The notes under the pieces were generated by a model. That model was not told the origin of the DNA. It searched no databases and saw only the letters and a program-made list of their open reading frames with translations. The position numbers and the translations under genes are program-made. Positions 24,889 through 33,102 of a stretch of DNA of 64,000 nt are shown here, in pieces; position 1 is the stretch's first letter, and each line of letters begins with the position of its first letter. Origin of the DNA: Rhodanobacter sp. ANJX3 (GTDB lineage: Bacteria > Pseudomonadota > Gammaproteobacteria > Xanthomonadales > Rhodanobacteraceae); assembly GCF_014200755.1 (NCBI RefSeq), contig NZ_JACHCM010000006.1, positions 1-64,000 on the forward strand, in the 5' to 3' direction.

Positions 24889-26316
24889 ATGAACTCGCAG
24901 TCGCTGAAGCCGAGACGAGAACAAGATGCGCCTATCTACCTGCAGCTTTATCGGCGCTACCGGGACGCAATCGCTGATGGCAAGCTCCGTCCCGGCGATC
25001 GGGTGCCGTCCGTTCGCAGCCTCGCCAGCGAACTCAACCTGGCACGTGGCACGGTCGAGTTGGCCTATCAGACCCTGACCAGCGAAGGCTATTTCCTTAC
25101 ACGTGGACCTGCAGGTACGTTCGTGTCGCCTCGATTGGAAAGTCTCGGCGAATCCCGGCATAAGTCAGCAATAAGACGATCTGCCACCAAGGCCAAACCC
25201 CAGCCGCACTCGTTGGTCGCCGAACCGCTACCCTTCCAACTTGGCTTGCCTGCCCTGGATGCTTTTCCCCACAAGACCTGGGCGCGCCTAGCTGGCCGCG
25301 GGCTGCGGAACCTCCGTTCTGCGGCCATGGCCTACCCCGATCCAACTGGATATGAACCGCTTAGGCGAGCTATCGCTATTTACCTAGGCATCTCGCGCGG
25401 CATTGAGTGCTCGCACGAAGAGGTTTTCGTCACTATCGGCTACCGGGGCGCGTTGGACTTGGTTTGTCGTACGTTACTGCAAGCCGGGGATATAGGCTGG
25501 CACGAAGACCCAGGCTACATTTTCGCCCGCCAATTCCTGGAGAGCGCAGGTATGTGCCTAGAGCCGGTGCCCGTGGATGAGGAAGGCTTAAACGTAGATA
25601 TAGGACAGCGGCGCGCACCCCACGCGCGCTTCGTCGTAGTAACCCCCACTCACCAAAGTCCAACTGGCGTCGCCCTATCCTTACCGCGACGGCTAGCACT
25701 ACTCGAGTGGGCGAGAGACCGAAGGGCTTGGATAGTCGAGGACGATTACGACAGCGAATTCCGCTACCACGGTCGACCGCTGCCCGCCTTGAAAAGCCTG
25801 GATCGCGATGGACGCGTTCTTTATACAGGTACCTTTAGCAAGGTGCTGTTTCCTGGCCTTCGCCTAGCGTATTTGGTCGTTCCAAAGTCGCAAGTTGGAC
25901 GGTTTATAGCAAAGGCGAATCAGCTTCCCGGTCCAGGCTCGATCCTGCCGCAAGCTACGGTAGCCGACTTCATGGAGCAGGGCCACTTTGCCCGGCATCT
26001 GCGCAAAATGCGCTTGCTGTACGCGACGCGACGCGGCTATTTAGTCGATGCGCTAACGCAGGCATTCGGATCGCATCTGCAAGTTCAGCCTCAGGCCGGC
26101 GGCATTCATGTGCTCGCTAATCTGACCTCCCGTCGGGACGACAAGGCGCTGGCCTACGCGGCACAGTCCCGTGGCTTGGCTGTCCAGGCCCTAAGCGATT
26201 GGCAAACGCACAAGACACCTCAGAAGGGCCTATTGATGGGTTTCACTAATATTAGCGAGCCTGAGATGGCGAGGACGTTGACCCGTCAGCTGATGAAGGC
26301 GACCGAAAAAAATTGA
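24889..26316 (+). CDS. MocR/PdxR-type regulator (GntR HTH fused to aminotransferase fold)
   Basis: A 475-residue protein. GntR winged helix at about 15-80 (IYLQLYRRYRDAIADGKLRPGDRVPSVRSLASELNLARGTVELAYQ). The rest is a fold-type I aminotransferase domain with VEDDYDSEFRYHGRPLPALKSLD and the PLP-lysine motif GTFSKVLFPGLRL. MocR proteins sense PLP or an amino-acid imine and usually control vitamin B6, GABA or taurine genes. None of these is here; the divergent operon encodes an acetyltransferase, an azoreductase and an AhpD-like protein. Confidence 0.92.
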   Translation: MNSQSLKPRREQDAPIYLQLYRRYRDAIADGKLRPGDRVPSVRSLASELNLARGTVELAYQTLTSEGYFLTRGPAGTFVSPRLESLGESRHKSAIRRSATKAKPQPHSLVAEPLPFQLGLPALDAFPHKTWARLAGRGLRNLRSAAMAYPDPTGYEPLRRAIAIYLGISRGIECSHEEVFVTIGYRGALDLVCRTLLQAGDIGWHEDPGYIFARQFLESAGMCLEPVPVDEEGLNVDIGQRRAPHARFVVVTPTHQSPTGVALSLPRRLALLEWARDRRAWIVEDDYDSEFRYHGRPLPALKSLDRDGRVLYTGTFSKVLFPGLRLAYLVVPKSQVGRFIAKANQLPGPGSILPQATVADFMEQGHFARHLRKMRLLYATRRGYLVDALTQAFGSHLQVQPQAGGIHVLANLTSRRDDKALAYAAQSRGLAVQALSDWQTHKTPQKGLLMGFTNISEPEMARTLTRQLMKATEKN

Positions 26317-26466
26317 AGGCATTGGTACTAACCACAGCATTAAATTCGGAAGATGACGGCAGCCGCGGTGGGATATGGAATATTTCTCTCGTCGCTTTGC
26401 CGAGAGGTCCAACGGTGATTAGTCGCGCAGTGTTTCGACCGTCCTAATATTTTCTGGCATTGATTC

Positions 26467-27348
26467 ATGAACTCGAAAGAAAAGTCACCACCGACAAACC
26501 GGATGTCAATCACATTGGTAACCTACGACAAGGAACCATTCTTGACGGACAGCGACCGCCTAATCGCGACAGAACTCGTCCGCCTCGGGTGTGCCGTCCG
26601 TATCGCGCGGTGGACCGACCCGGACATAGATTGGACGACGTCGGCATGCACCGTTCTGCGGTCGCCTTGGGACGCGTACCTACAACCAGAAAAGTTTTTG
26701 GGATGGTTGGCTCTGGTCGAGCAGAAAACCACCGTAGTCAACGCGCCTGAACTCTTGCGATGGAATTTCGATAAGCGCTACTTGCTCGCTATTGAAGACA
26801 ATGGTGTACCGATCATCTCCACGCACTACTGGGAACGAGGACAAGCCATCTCTGATTGGACTGCCCCGTGGGACGAGGTCGTCGTCAAGCCAGTTATCGG
26901 CGCAAGCTCAATCGGCGTAGGACGGTTCCGGTTGCCTGAGCAACGGCTCCAAATGGAGCAGCACGCAGCGGTCCTTTTAATGAGTACCGGAGTCCTACTA
27001 CAGCGCTACGAATCAAGCGTGAGTACCGCGATGGAGAGATCGCTAGTTTTCATTGCGGGCACCTACTCACATGCTGTTCGACGCATACCTTTCAATTTGG
27101 GGGCAACCCCAGACACGGACGATTTCGATCACGAGGCAAGCGTCGAGGAGATAGAGTTTGCCAAACAGGCACTCGCTGCGGCTGCGGCTGATGCCGAGAC
27201 CGTACCTTACGCTCGCGTTGATCTATTACCGACCAGCCACGGCTTGGTTATCATGGAACTCGAGCTTATCGACCCGGCGCTCTTCCTGACGCGACGTCCA
27301 GCTGCGGCTGCGGAACTCGCTTCCGCTCTTATCAAACACGCTCGTTAA
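26467..27348 (+). CDS. ATP-grasp domain protein
   Basis: A 293-residue protein resembling glutathione synthetase/RimK-type ATP-grasp ligases. Lys-containing ATP-site segments are WDEVVVKPVIGASSIGVGRF (about 138-157) and the acidic metal-site strands ARVDLLP and VIMELELIDPALFL near 245-275. It begins SITLVTYDKEPFLTDSDRLIATELVRLG, as in a group of orphan ATP-grasp proteins related to the D-cycloserine ligase DcsG. The ATG at 26467 has no clear ribosome site; the ATG at 26503 is the alternative. It forms an amide or peptide bond on an unknown small acid. No partner gene is adjacent. Confidence 0.75.
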   Translation: MNSKEKSPPTNRMSITLVTYDKEPFLTDSDRLIATELVRLGCAVRIARWTDPDIDWTTSACTVLRSPWDAYLQPEKFLGWLALVEQKTTVVNAPELLRWNFDKRYLLAIEDNGVPIISTHYWERGQAISDWTAPWDEVVVKPVIGASSIGVGRFRLPEQRLQMEQHAAVLLMSTGVLLQRYESSVSTAMERSLVFIAGTYSHAVRRIPFNLGATPDTDDFDHEASVEEIEFAKQALAAAAADAETVPYARVDLLPTSHGLVIMELELIDPALFLTRRPAAAAELASALIKHAR

Positions 27349-27415
27349 CGCAGGTATCGTTGGCTGCCTGGCATGTTCGAGTCATCGCCGCGAAGAAGTA
27401 ACAAAGTTATGGTGA

Positions 27416-27745
27416 TCAGTTTTCGGGCCGGGTCCAGCCATAGGCTCGCTCGACTGTCGCAACGACCACACGATACCAGTCGTACCAAATCGCGCGCCCT
27501 TGCTCCCGGATGCGCGTATGGTCGGGGTCGTCTCGCCAAGCCTGCGCGGCGACCTGACTACTCCACCAACTCACAGTGATACCTAAGCCCTGCTCATCTC
27601 GAGAGGAATCGATGCCCAGATAACCATCCCGGGCAGCCGCGGCATCGGCCATCGCAAGAGCCGCTTCTTCGTAGCCCTCTGCATCAGCGGAACTTCGCCC
27701 AGAAATAAAGATTACAGCTATCGAATCAGGTGGTGGGGTAATCAC
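27416..27745 (-). CDS. Antibiotic biosynthesis monooxygenase family protein
   Basis: A 109-residue ferredoxin-like-fold protein: IAVIFISGRSSADAEGYEEAALAMADAAAARDGYLGIDSSRDEQG then ITVSWWSSQVAAQAWRDDPDHTRIREQGRAIWYDWYRVVVATVERAYGW. This is the common 'DEQGLGITVSYW.....W..D..H...Q..GR..WY..Y.....V.RAY' pattern of ABM proteins related to heme-degrading enzymes. Function undetermined. It is convergent with the ATP-grasp gene. Confidence 0.88.
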   Translation of the reverse strand: MITPPPDSIAVIFISGRSSADAEGYEEAALAMADAAAARDGYLGIDSSRDEQGLGITVSWWSSQVAAQAWRDDPDHTRIREQGRAIWYDWYRVVVATVERAYGWTRPEN

Positions 27746-28007
27746 GGCATTGATTCCAGATGATCTAACAAAGACGAGGAATTGAAGTAAAGAAAAGTGG
27801 CCAACGATCCGAATCTTTAGGCCGGAGGAAAGATTCTATTTTTTGCGATGTAATTCTGCGTTCGTGATATCACTACTTTGGAGTCGAGATCGGATCGTCC
27901 CGGGCCTCTGATCCGATTCAGAGCTTTCGCGTTTGTTACTATGCGTAAACAGCAGCTTCTCTTGCTTCACTACATCAGCCATGACAGCGTTGTTCATGCG
28001 GTCAGCG

Positions 28008-28511
28008 TCAGTCGATTTGTTTGACGCTCGGTGGTGCAAGGCGCCATTTCATGAGTTCGTCGGCCCCCGGCCCAAGCTGAATTTTCACGCCACTCGGACT
28101 CACCGCTTTACCCGTATCGGGAAAGACGGTTGCAAGTTTCACATGCCGGCCCGACCGAGCATCGACAAAGCAAAGAGGAGGATCGTTGCCGATCTCAGAC
28201 GACCACTTATCTCCGACTTGCACCATCGCCTGCATCACGAGACCCAAGTCCCAGCCCTTGGCAGTGAGTAGATACTCATAACGATCGGGGCGCGACTGAT
28301 AGCAGCGGCGCTCTATCAATTTGCTTTTCTCCAGTGCCTTGAGGCGATCAGACAGCGTTGCATTTGTGATCCCTGTCGATCGCTTGAGGTCATCGAAGCG
28401 ACTCAGGCCAAGAAACAGATCGCGGACGATCAGCGCACCCCAGCGATCGCCCAGCGCCGAGAGCACCGTAGCAATGGAGCACACCATTCCTTCAAAGCCA
28501 TTCGACCGCAT
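28008..28511 (-). CDS. HxlR-family transcriptional regulator
   Basis: A 167-residue winged-helix regulator with the family core SALGDRWGALIVRDLFLGLSRFDDLKRSTGITNATLSDRLKALE and the wing RYEYLLTAKGWDL. HxlR proteins sense aldehydes, quinones or redox state. A conserved Cys near the N-terminus is present (MVCSIATVLS), as in redox-sensing members. It is divergent from the SDR gene at 28652 and probably controls the SDR-tautomerase pair. Confidence 0.9.
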   Translation of the reverse strand: MRSNGFEGMVCSIATVLSALGDRWGALIVRDLFLGLSRFDDLKRSTGITNATLSDRLKALEKSKLIERRCYQSRPDRYEYLLTAKGWDLGLVMQAMVQVGDKWSSEIGNDPPLCFVDARSGRHVKLATVFPDTGKAVSPSGVKIQLGPGADELMKWRLAPPSVKQID

Positions 28512-28597
28512 GTTTCCTCCGTTCGAACCGCCAATTAGCGCTTCGGTTTACCGTGACCGGGATATATCTCCGGATCGCATCTTAACCGCCTCTTGGC

Positions 28598-28616
28598 AAC
28601 TCCAATAATAAGAGTT
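28598..28616. promoter_or_regulatory. Weak inverted repeat in HxlR-SDR intergenic region
   Basis: AACTC-9 bases-GAGTT lies between the HxlR and SDR start codons. HxlR operators are usually short AT-centred palindromes of this kind. Arms are only 5 bp. Confidence 0.25.
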
Positions 28617-28651
28617 ACTGTGCGAACTGTCGAGACCGTTGAGAGATCAGG

Positions 28652-29443
28652 ATGACTAAAGCCAAACGAACTGCCGTTGTTACAGGCGCTTCATCGGGGA
28701 TTGGTGCAGCTTACGCCGACCGCCTCGCCGCTCGTGGATACGATCTCGTGTTGGTCGCACGTCGGGGCGATAGATTGGAACGTCTCGCAGAAACTTTGAG
28801 CCACGCATATGGCAACGCCATTGAGACAGCCATCGCCGACTTGGCGAATGAGCATGACTTGGCTGCCATCGACGCTATCGTCGCGGATGCGCCGAATATA
28901 GACCTACTCGTCAACTGCGCTGGAATGGGTGCTCTCGGACCTGGTGTCGTGGTCGATCCATCAAAAGTGGATGTCATGCTGAAGGTCAATGTTCTAGCGC
29001 TTACGCGTCTGTCCCTGACGGCAGCGCGTCGCTTCGCCAATGTTAGGTGTGGAACAATCATTAATATCGGCTCGATCGTGGCAGTCATGCCAGTACCCGG
29101 TGCTGGCAGTTATTCAGGTTCTAAAGCCTATGTCCTGAACTTTAGCCGTTCGCTACAGGCAGAGGTGGCGAGTAGCAACGTCAAAGTACAGGTCGTTATG
29201 CCAGGCCCCGTTCGTTCCGAATTTTTCGGCGACACGCCGGCACCGTTTCCCGATCAACTTTTTATGACGGCCGAGACGCTAGTAGACACCGCGCTCAAAG
29301 CGCTAGATCAGGAAGAGATGGTTTGCTTTCCTACGCTGCATGACATTGCCGCGTGGGAGCATCTCGAAGGGGCTCGTAGCAATCTCGTGAAAGCCGTCAC
29401 TCAGACCGGAATGCCGGCTGAGCGTTACCAGCTTCGATCGTAA
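28652..29443 (+). CDS. Short-chain dehydrogenase/reductase
   Basis: A 263-residue NAD(P)-dependent oxidoreductase of the classical SDR family. It has the cofactor motif TGASSGIG near 10-17 with an Arg pair after the second strand (ARRGDRL) that favours NADPH, LLVNCAGMG near 90, the catalytic Ser in INIGSIVAVMPVPGAGSYSGSKAYV and the YxxxK pair in YSGSK. Substrate unknown. It is followed after 45 bp by a tautomerase gene and is divergent from an HxlR regulator. Confidence 0.92.
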   Translation: MTKAKRTAVVTGASSGIGAAYADRLAARGYDLVLVARRGDRLERLAETLSHAYGNAIETAIADLANEHDLAAIDAIVADAPNIDLLVNCAGMGALGPGVVVDPSKVDVMLKVNVLALTRLSLTAARRFANVRCGTIINIGSIVAVMPVPGAGSYSGSKAYVLNFSRSLQAEVASSNVKVQVVMPGPVRSEFFGDTPAPFPDQLFMTAETLVDTALKALDQEEMVCFPTLHDIAAWEHLEGARSNLVKAVTQTGMPAERYQLRS

Positions 29444-29488
29444 CCCCAAACCCTATTTTCCTAAGCCTTACGAATCAGGAGATTCTAG

Positions 29489-29914
29489 ATGCCACTCTGG
29501 AAAATTTACCATCCCGAAGATGCCTTCACCAACGACGAGAAATCGGCGATCGCAGAGCAAGCTACCGTTCTTTACCAGAGCTTTCTGCCTCGCTTTTATG
29601 TCAACGTCATGTTCGTGCCATTGCCGGAGTCGACTTTTTATATTGGTGGAGCACCAGCAAGTGATTTTGTACGGGTGACGATCGACCACATTGCCGCGCA
29701 GATAACGGATGCCGAGATGCAGACGGCGTTCTTGAACGCGGTAGCTAAAATACTTTCCCCTTATGTCGCCGATCGCGGGCTTAGGTGGGAAATGCACATT
29801 GACGAAACGCCATTTGCGCTTTGGACAATCCAGGGCCTCAAGCCGCCTGTACCAGGAACACCCACGGCGAAGAAGTGGCAATCTGAAAACCGGCCGTCGC
29901 CGTACTCTTCATAA
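29489..29914 (+). CDS. Tautomerase_3 / cis-3-chloroacrylic acid dehalogenase-like protein (fungal-type)
   Basis: A 141-residue protein starting MPLWKIYHPEDAFTNDEKSAIAEQAT, so Pro-1 is present as catalytic residue. FYVNVMFVPLPESTFYIGGAPASDFVRVTIDHIA and WEMHIDETPFALWTIQGLKPP match tautomerases of the type most common in fungi (PLYKIYHP....FYVNVFFIPVP...F.GG). cis-CaaD relatives hydrate halo-acrylates. AGGAG lies 9 bases before the ATG. Co-transcribed with the SDR gene. Confidence 0.8.
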   Translation: MPLWKIYHPEDAFTNDEKSAIAEQATVLYQSFLPRFYVNVMFVPLPESTFYIGGAPASDFVRVTIDHIAAQITDAEMQTAFLNAVAKILSPYVADRGLRWEMHIDETPFALWTIQGLKPPVPGTPTAKKWQSENRPSPYSS

Positions 29915-30127
29915 AGAAGAATCGCTGGAAAGCCACGGCTCTTGCGCTTGAAATAGTGCGGTGCTCGGGATTCACCAAGACTTAGGTCGGATGAGATTCA
30001 GCGTCGTTTCTTTCCGCGAAATCTACGATCTATAACGGGTCATTAGGCACTCCGACGACCAGTCCATGCGAGTGCTTGTAGAAGCCTAGAACAGTAACGA
30101 AAGACATTTTCGATCGAGGAGTTGGCG

Positions 30128-30955
30128 TTGGAAGTACATCGCATCGCGGCGTTCACGCGAGACGGCAAGGGGGGAAATCCAGCGGGTGTAGTCGTATGCG
30201 AGGTTCTTCCGGATGTCGAACGTATGCAGATGATCGCAGCCGGCTTGGGTTACTCGGAAACAGTCTTCGCCGCTCCCTCTCTGGAGGGCTACCGTGTTCG
30301 CTACTTTGCACCGCAAGTCGAGGTGCCGTTCTGTGGTCACGCCACCATCGCGCTCGGCGCCACCCTTGCACGTCGTGAAGGGAGCGGGTCGTTTGTGCTG
30401 CAGTCAAACGCCGGTATTGTCCGGGTGGAGGGAAGGTTTGAATCGGGAAACATGAGCGCAACGCTCCACTCTCCGCCTACCCATAGCGAACCGGCTTCCG
30501 CCGAGCTCTTAGAGGCTTCGCTCAAGCTTTTTTCCCTGTCCAATTCCAATCTTGATGCTCAGCTCCCCACTGCCGTCATCGAAGCCGGTGCTCGCCATCT
30601 TCTAATCCCACTTTGGGACTACGGGCAGCTCGTGGGAATGAATTACGATTTGCAGGTCGGGGCAGACGTGATGCGCCAGTGGGACCTCACAACGATCTGC
30701 CTGGTGTTCCGGGCGTCCGCTAGTCGGTTCCGTTCTCGAAATGCATTCGCGGCAGGTGGCATTTATGAAGATCCTGCCACAGGTGCCGCTGCGGCAGCGC
30801 TGGTCGCTTATCTCCAGAAACTCGGCCACCGAGAATCCGATCATATTGAAATTCTCCAAGGCGAGGAAATGGGGGTGCCGTGCTTGCTGTACGCGCAAGC
30901 GCCGGTCTTAGCAGGGGGCAGCGCTCTCGTTTACGGAAGGGCCCGCGACATTTAA
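30128..30955 (+). CDS. PhzF-family isomerase/epimerase-like protein
   Basis: A 275-residue protein of the diaminopimelate-epimerase-like PhzF fold. Signatures: GNPAGVVV near 15, SETVFAAP near 42 with the catalytic Glu, RYFAPQVEVPFCGHATIALGATL near 60-80 and the C-terminal DPATGAAAAALVAYL. The family isomerises unsaturated acids; the phenazine member acts on dihydro-hydroxyanthranilate, but no phenazine gene is here. The start is probably the TTG at 30128: GAGGAG (30116-30121) is 6 bases before it, whereas the TTG at 30122 touches the site. A GST gene follows after 65 bp. Confidence 0.9.
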   Translation: MEVHRIAAFTRDGKGGNPAGVVVCEVLPDVERMQMIAAGLGYSETVFAAPSLEGYRVRYFAPQVEVPFCGHATIALGATLARREGSGSFVLQSNAGIVRVEGRFESGNMSATLHSPPTHSEPASAELLEASLKLFSLSNSNLDAQLPTAVIEAGARHLLIPLWDYGQLVGMNYDLQVGADVMRQWDLTTICLVFRASASRFRSRNAFAAGGIYEDPATGAAAAALVAYLQKLGHRESDHIEILQGEEMGVPCLLYAQAPVLAGGSALVYGRARDI

Positions 30956-31020
30956 AGCACTTGGCGCCGACTTCGTTAAAGCTTCGCTCCGTGCGATCAC
31001 AAAACACAATAAAGGCGAAA

Positions 31021-31656
31021 ATGATGACATCGACTTTACGTATCTTGGGGCGACGCGCATCCATAAACGTCAGGAAGGTGCTGTGGACACTTGACGAAAT
31101 TGATCGCGATTATCAGTTTGAAGCCTGGGAGGATGTGCTATCTCCCACACGAATCGTCGAGCTGCACGCGCTCAACCCTAATGCCCAGTTCCCGATCCTT
31201 GTCGATACGTCCGGGCCACTGTGGGAATCCAATACGATTTGCCGCTACATCGTTGGCGAAGCAGGCCGCGAAGACCTGTTGCCCATCACACCCCGTGGCC
31301 GGGCAAACGTCGAGTGCTGGATGGATTGGCAAGCGACCGACCTTAACGATTCATGGCGATATGCTTTTCTGGCATTGCAGCGCCGCAGACCAGGCTATAC
31401 AGATACGGGCTCCATCGCAGCCAGCATCGAAGCGTGGAATAGCAAGATGGCAATTCTTGACGCCCAGCTTGAAAAGACAGGCGCGTTTGCTGCCGGAGAC
31501 AGTTTCACCCTGGCGGACATCGTGCTCGGAGTTTCGATTCACCGATGGCTTGGCACGAAAATCAAACGCCCCGACTTACCCAGCGTCGCGGCCTATTACG
31601 AGCGGCTCAGAGCCCGGCCTCACTTTCGAACCCACGCCAACGAGGAACTGATTTGA
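31021..31656 (+). CDS. Glutathione S-transferase
   Basis: A 211-residue two-domain GST. Thioredoxin-like half: TLRILGRRASINVRKVLWTLDEI, NAQFPILVD (cis-Pro) and WESNTICRYIVGEAG (glutathione Ser). Helical half: MDWQATDLNDSWRYAFLAL and FTLADIVLGVSIHRWL. It is close to the subgroup with N-terminal Ser (GRRASINVRKV) used by bacterial beta/theta-like GSTs. The ATG at 31021 (or the next one) is chosen over frames extending into phzF. Substrate unknown; probably transcribed with phzF. Confidence 0.9.
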   Translation: MMTSTLRILGRRASINVRKVLWTLDEIDRDYQFEAWEDVLSPTRIVELHALNPNAQFPILVDTSGPLWESNTICRYIVGEAGREDLLPITPRGRANVECWMDWQATDLNDSWRYAFLALQRRRPGYTDTGSIAASIEAWNSKMAILDAQLEKTGAFAAGDSFTLADIVLGVSIHRWLGTKIKRPDLPSVAAYYERLRARPHFRTHANEELI

Positions 31657-31854
31657 AAGTTTCAGGTCCCGCGTAAGCGGTACACCCAGGGCAATCCTGC
31701 CGGTGAACATGTTTTATCCGCGAAGCCCAGCCGGCCATCGCGGCAGCCAGGTTATTCGGTTGAGTGAAATTAAACGCCCTCCAAATGTCGCGCAACAAGT
31801 GCGTCTTTACTCGTAAAGCCGACAACTAGCGCGGAGCCAGGCGAGAATTGACAA

Positions 31855-32559
31855 TTATGCGACGGGTACGAGCAGACCGTTCTCAACACCCAGCTGCTCT
31901 TTCAGGCCAACCCATCCTTTCTCCGTAACACGAACCGCACGCGATAATTTAGAACGCCGCAGCCAACCATTTGCGCATAGCAAGCTCATGAATTGCACAC
32001 CCAACGGGCCGGCAAGGTGGTGCTCCCGCTCGGTCCAATCGAGACACTGTCGAGCGAGGCCGCGACGGTTTGGCTTGAGTGCCATGACGTCCAGACCCAT
32101 GCTAAAAAACCATTCGACGCCAGCTGGCGTGACTTCGTATCGATTGTCTGCTGAGACAAGAAGAAATCCACGCGATTGTAGGCCGCGGGTTATGGCGACG
32201 CCGATGCGCCCGGCCAAATGATCGTAGCAGCAGCGCGCGAACTGAAGCCTTTGCGCTTCCTTACTAGGTGGCTTACTCCGCGTAGCTTCTGTCACGGCGA
32301 TGATAGAGAGATTTTCCAGCGCGGAAGCAACGTGAGAGCCACCCAACCGGTAGTAACGGTGTCGGCCCTGCGCTTCGACCATCAACAGGCCGCCCGCAAG
32401 GAGTTTGCTCAAATGCGAACTGGCTGTCTGCGGTGTGACGCCAGCGGCAAAGGCCAGCTCGCCGGCGGGCCGCGAACGTCCGTCGAGCAAGCTCATGAGC
32501 ATGGCAGCACGAGCCGGATCGGCGATCAAGAAAGCGGCGGATGCGATATTCGGCTGCAT
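31855..32559 (-). CDS. ArsR-like winged-helix transcriptional regulator
   Basis: A 234-residue protein. Residues 1-80 are an ArsR-type HTH (ADPARAAMLMSLLDGRSRPAGELAFAAGVTPQTASSHLSKLLAGGLLMVEAQGRHRYYRL). The remainder (LQFARCCYDHLAGRIGVAITRGL...LDWTEREHHLAGPLGVQFMSLLCANGWLRR) is a known C-terminal extension in ArsR relatives that lack metal sites. The ATG at 32559 is preferred; the frame is open to 32643 but that part lies across a repeated 30-bp element (32596-32625). Target unknown; the nearest genes are a small hypothetical gene and the efflux operon, same strand. Confidence 0.85.
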   Translation of the reverse strand: MQPNIASAAFLIADPARAAMLMSLLDGRSRPAGELAFAAGVTPQTASSHLSKLLAGGLLMVEAQGRHRYYRLGGSHVASALENLSIIAVTEATRSKPPSKEAQRLQFARCCYDHLAGRIGVAITRGLQSRGFLLVSADNRYEVTPAGVEWFFSMGLDVMALKPNRRGLARQCLDWTEREHHLAGPLGVQFMSLLCANGWLRRSKLSRAVRVTEKGWVGLKEQLGVENGLLVPVA

Positions 32560-32595
32560 ATCTATCGAAAAACTCCATCGAAGGCTCGTTAAGCT

Positions 32596-32625
32596 ACCAC
32601 CGAAGCTGCTCACACGTTTCGATGT
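32596..32625. repeat. 30-bp element, copy A (upstream of ArsR-like gene)
   Basis: Bases 32596-32625 match 38564-38593 at 28 of 30 positions; the shared core includes GAAGCTGCTCA and ACGTTTCGATGT. Copy A lies 37-66 bp before the ArsR-like start codon. Copy B lies before an MFS gene 6 kb away. Confidence 0.75.
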
Positions 32626-32655
32626 CCCGCGCGGCATGTGCAAGCTGACGCTCGA

Positions 32656-33057
32656 TCATTTTTGAGCGATAAGTCGATGGGCGAGAGCCAACGCTTCCTC
32701 GCGTGTGGAGACGACCTCGTGTGGAATGCCGAACGCTTTGACAGCCATATCGGACATGGCTTTGACCTGGGCACGCAGCCCCTCATCCGGCTCGATGCTG
32801 ATAAGCGCCTTACAGACGCGGCCCAGCGGGCCCTTGTTGTTTTTCAGCCAGATACCGCGGCGCTTGCGATCTTCATGACTTTCTTCCATACGATGCTGGT
32901 CATATACCACCACGAAAAACTGACCATTTTCCATGAGGGCGGCCATCTCCTCTTTCCATTGACTCGCATATCCAGATTGCGCCGCGTCTTCGTTGAAAAC
33001 GACGAACGGAAACTGAGTAACGTCGTGGATGATGAATATTTGAGGTCCGATACGCAT
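32656..33057 (-). CDS. Conserved hypothetical protein, alpha/beta (SpoIIAA-like) fold suspected
   Basis: A 133-residue soluble protein: IGPQIFIIHDVTQFPFVVFNEDAAQSGYASQWKEEMAALMENGQFFVVVYDQHR, then HEDRKRRGIWLKNNKGPLGRVCKALISIEPD and MAVKAFGIPHEVVSTREEALALAHRL. Strand-helix alternation and the closing 'EVVSTREEALAWA..RL' helix are like SpoIIAA/STAS-type proteins. I do not recognise a function. GGAG lies 11 bases before the ATG. It follows the efflux operon (45 bp after oprM-like stop) and precedes the ArsR-like gene, all on one strand. Confidence 0.6.
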   Translation of the reverse strand: MRIGPQIFIIHDVTQFPFVVFNEDAAQSGYASQWKEEMAALMENGQFFVVVYDQHRMEESHEDRKRRGIWLKNNKGPLGRVCKALISIEPDEGLRAQVKAMSDMAVKAFGIPHEVVSTREEALALAHRLIAQK

Positions 33058-33102
33058 CGTCTATTACTCCATGCACGGAACAAGGGTCATCTCTTGAGAG
33101 CC

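Noticed and set aside
27836..28039. Minus-strand 67-codon frame next to the HxlR gene
   Set aside because: Very polar, no family character, overlaps the end of HxlR.
31607..31825. Minus-strand frame with the stretch NFTQPNNLAAAMAGW
   Set aside because: Looks protein-like for about 20 residues but has no conserved context, no ribosome site and overlaps the GST end; could be residue of a lost gene, not callable.
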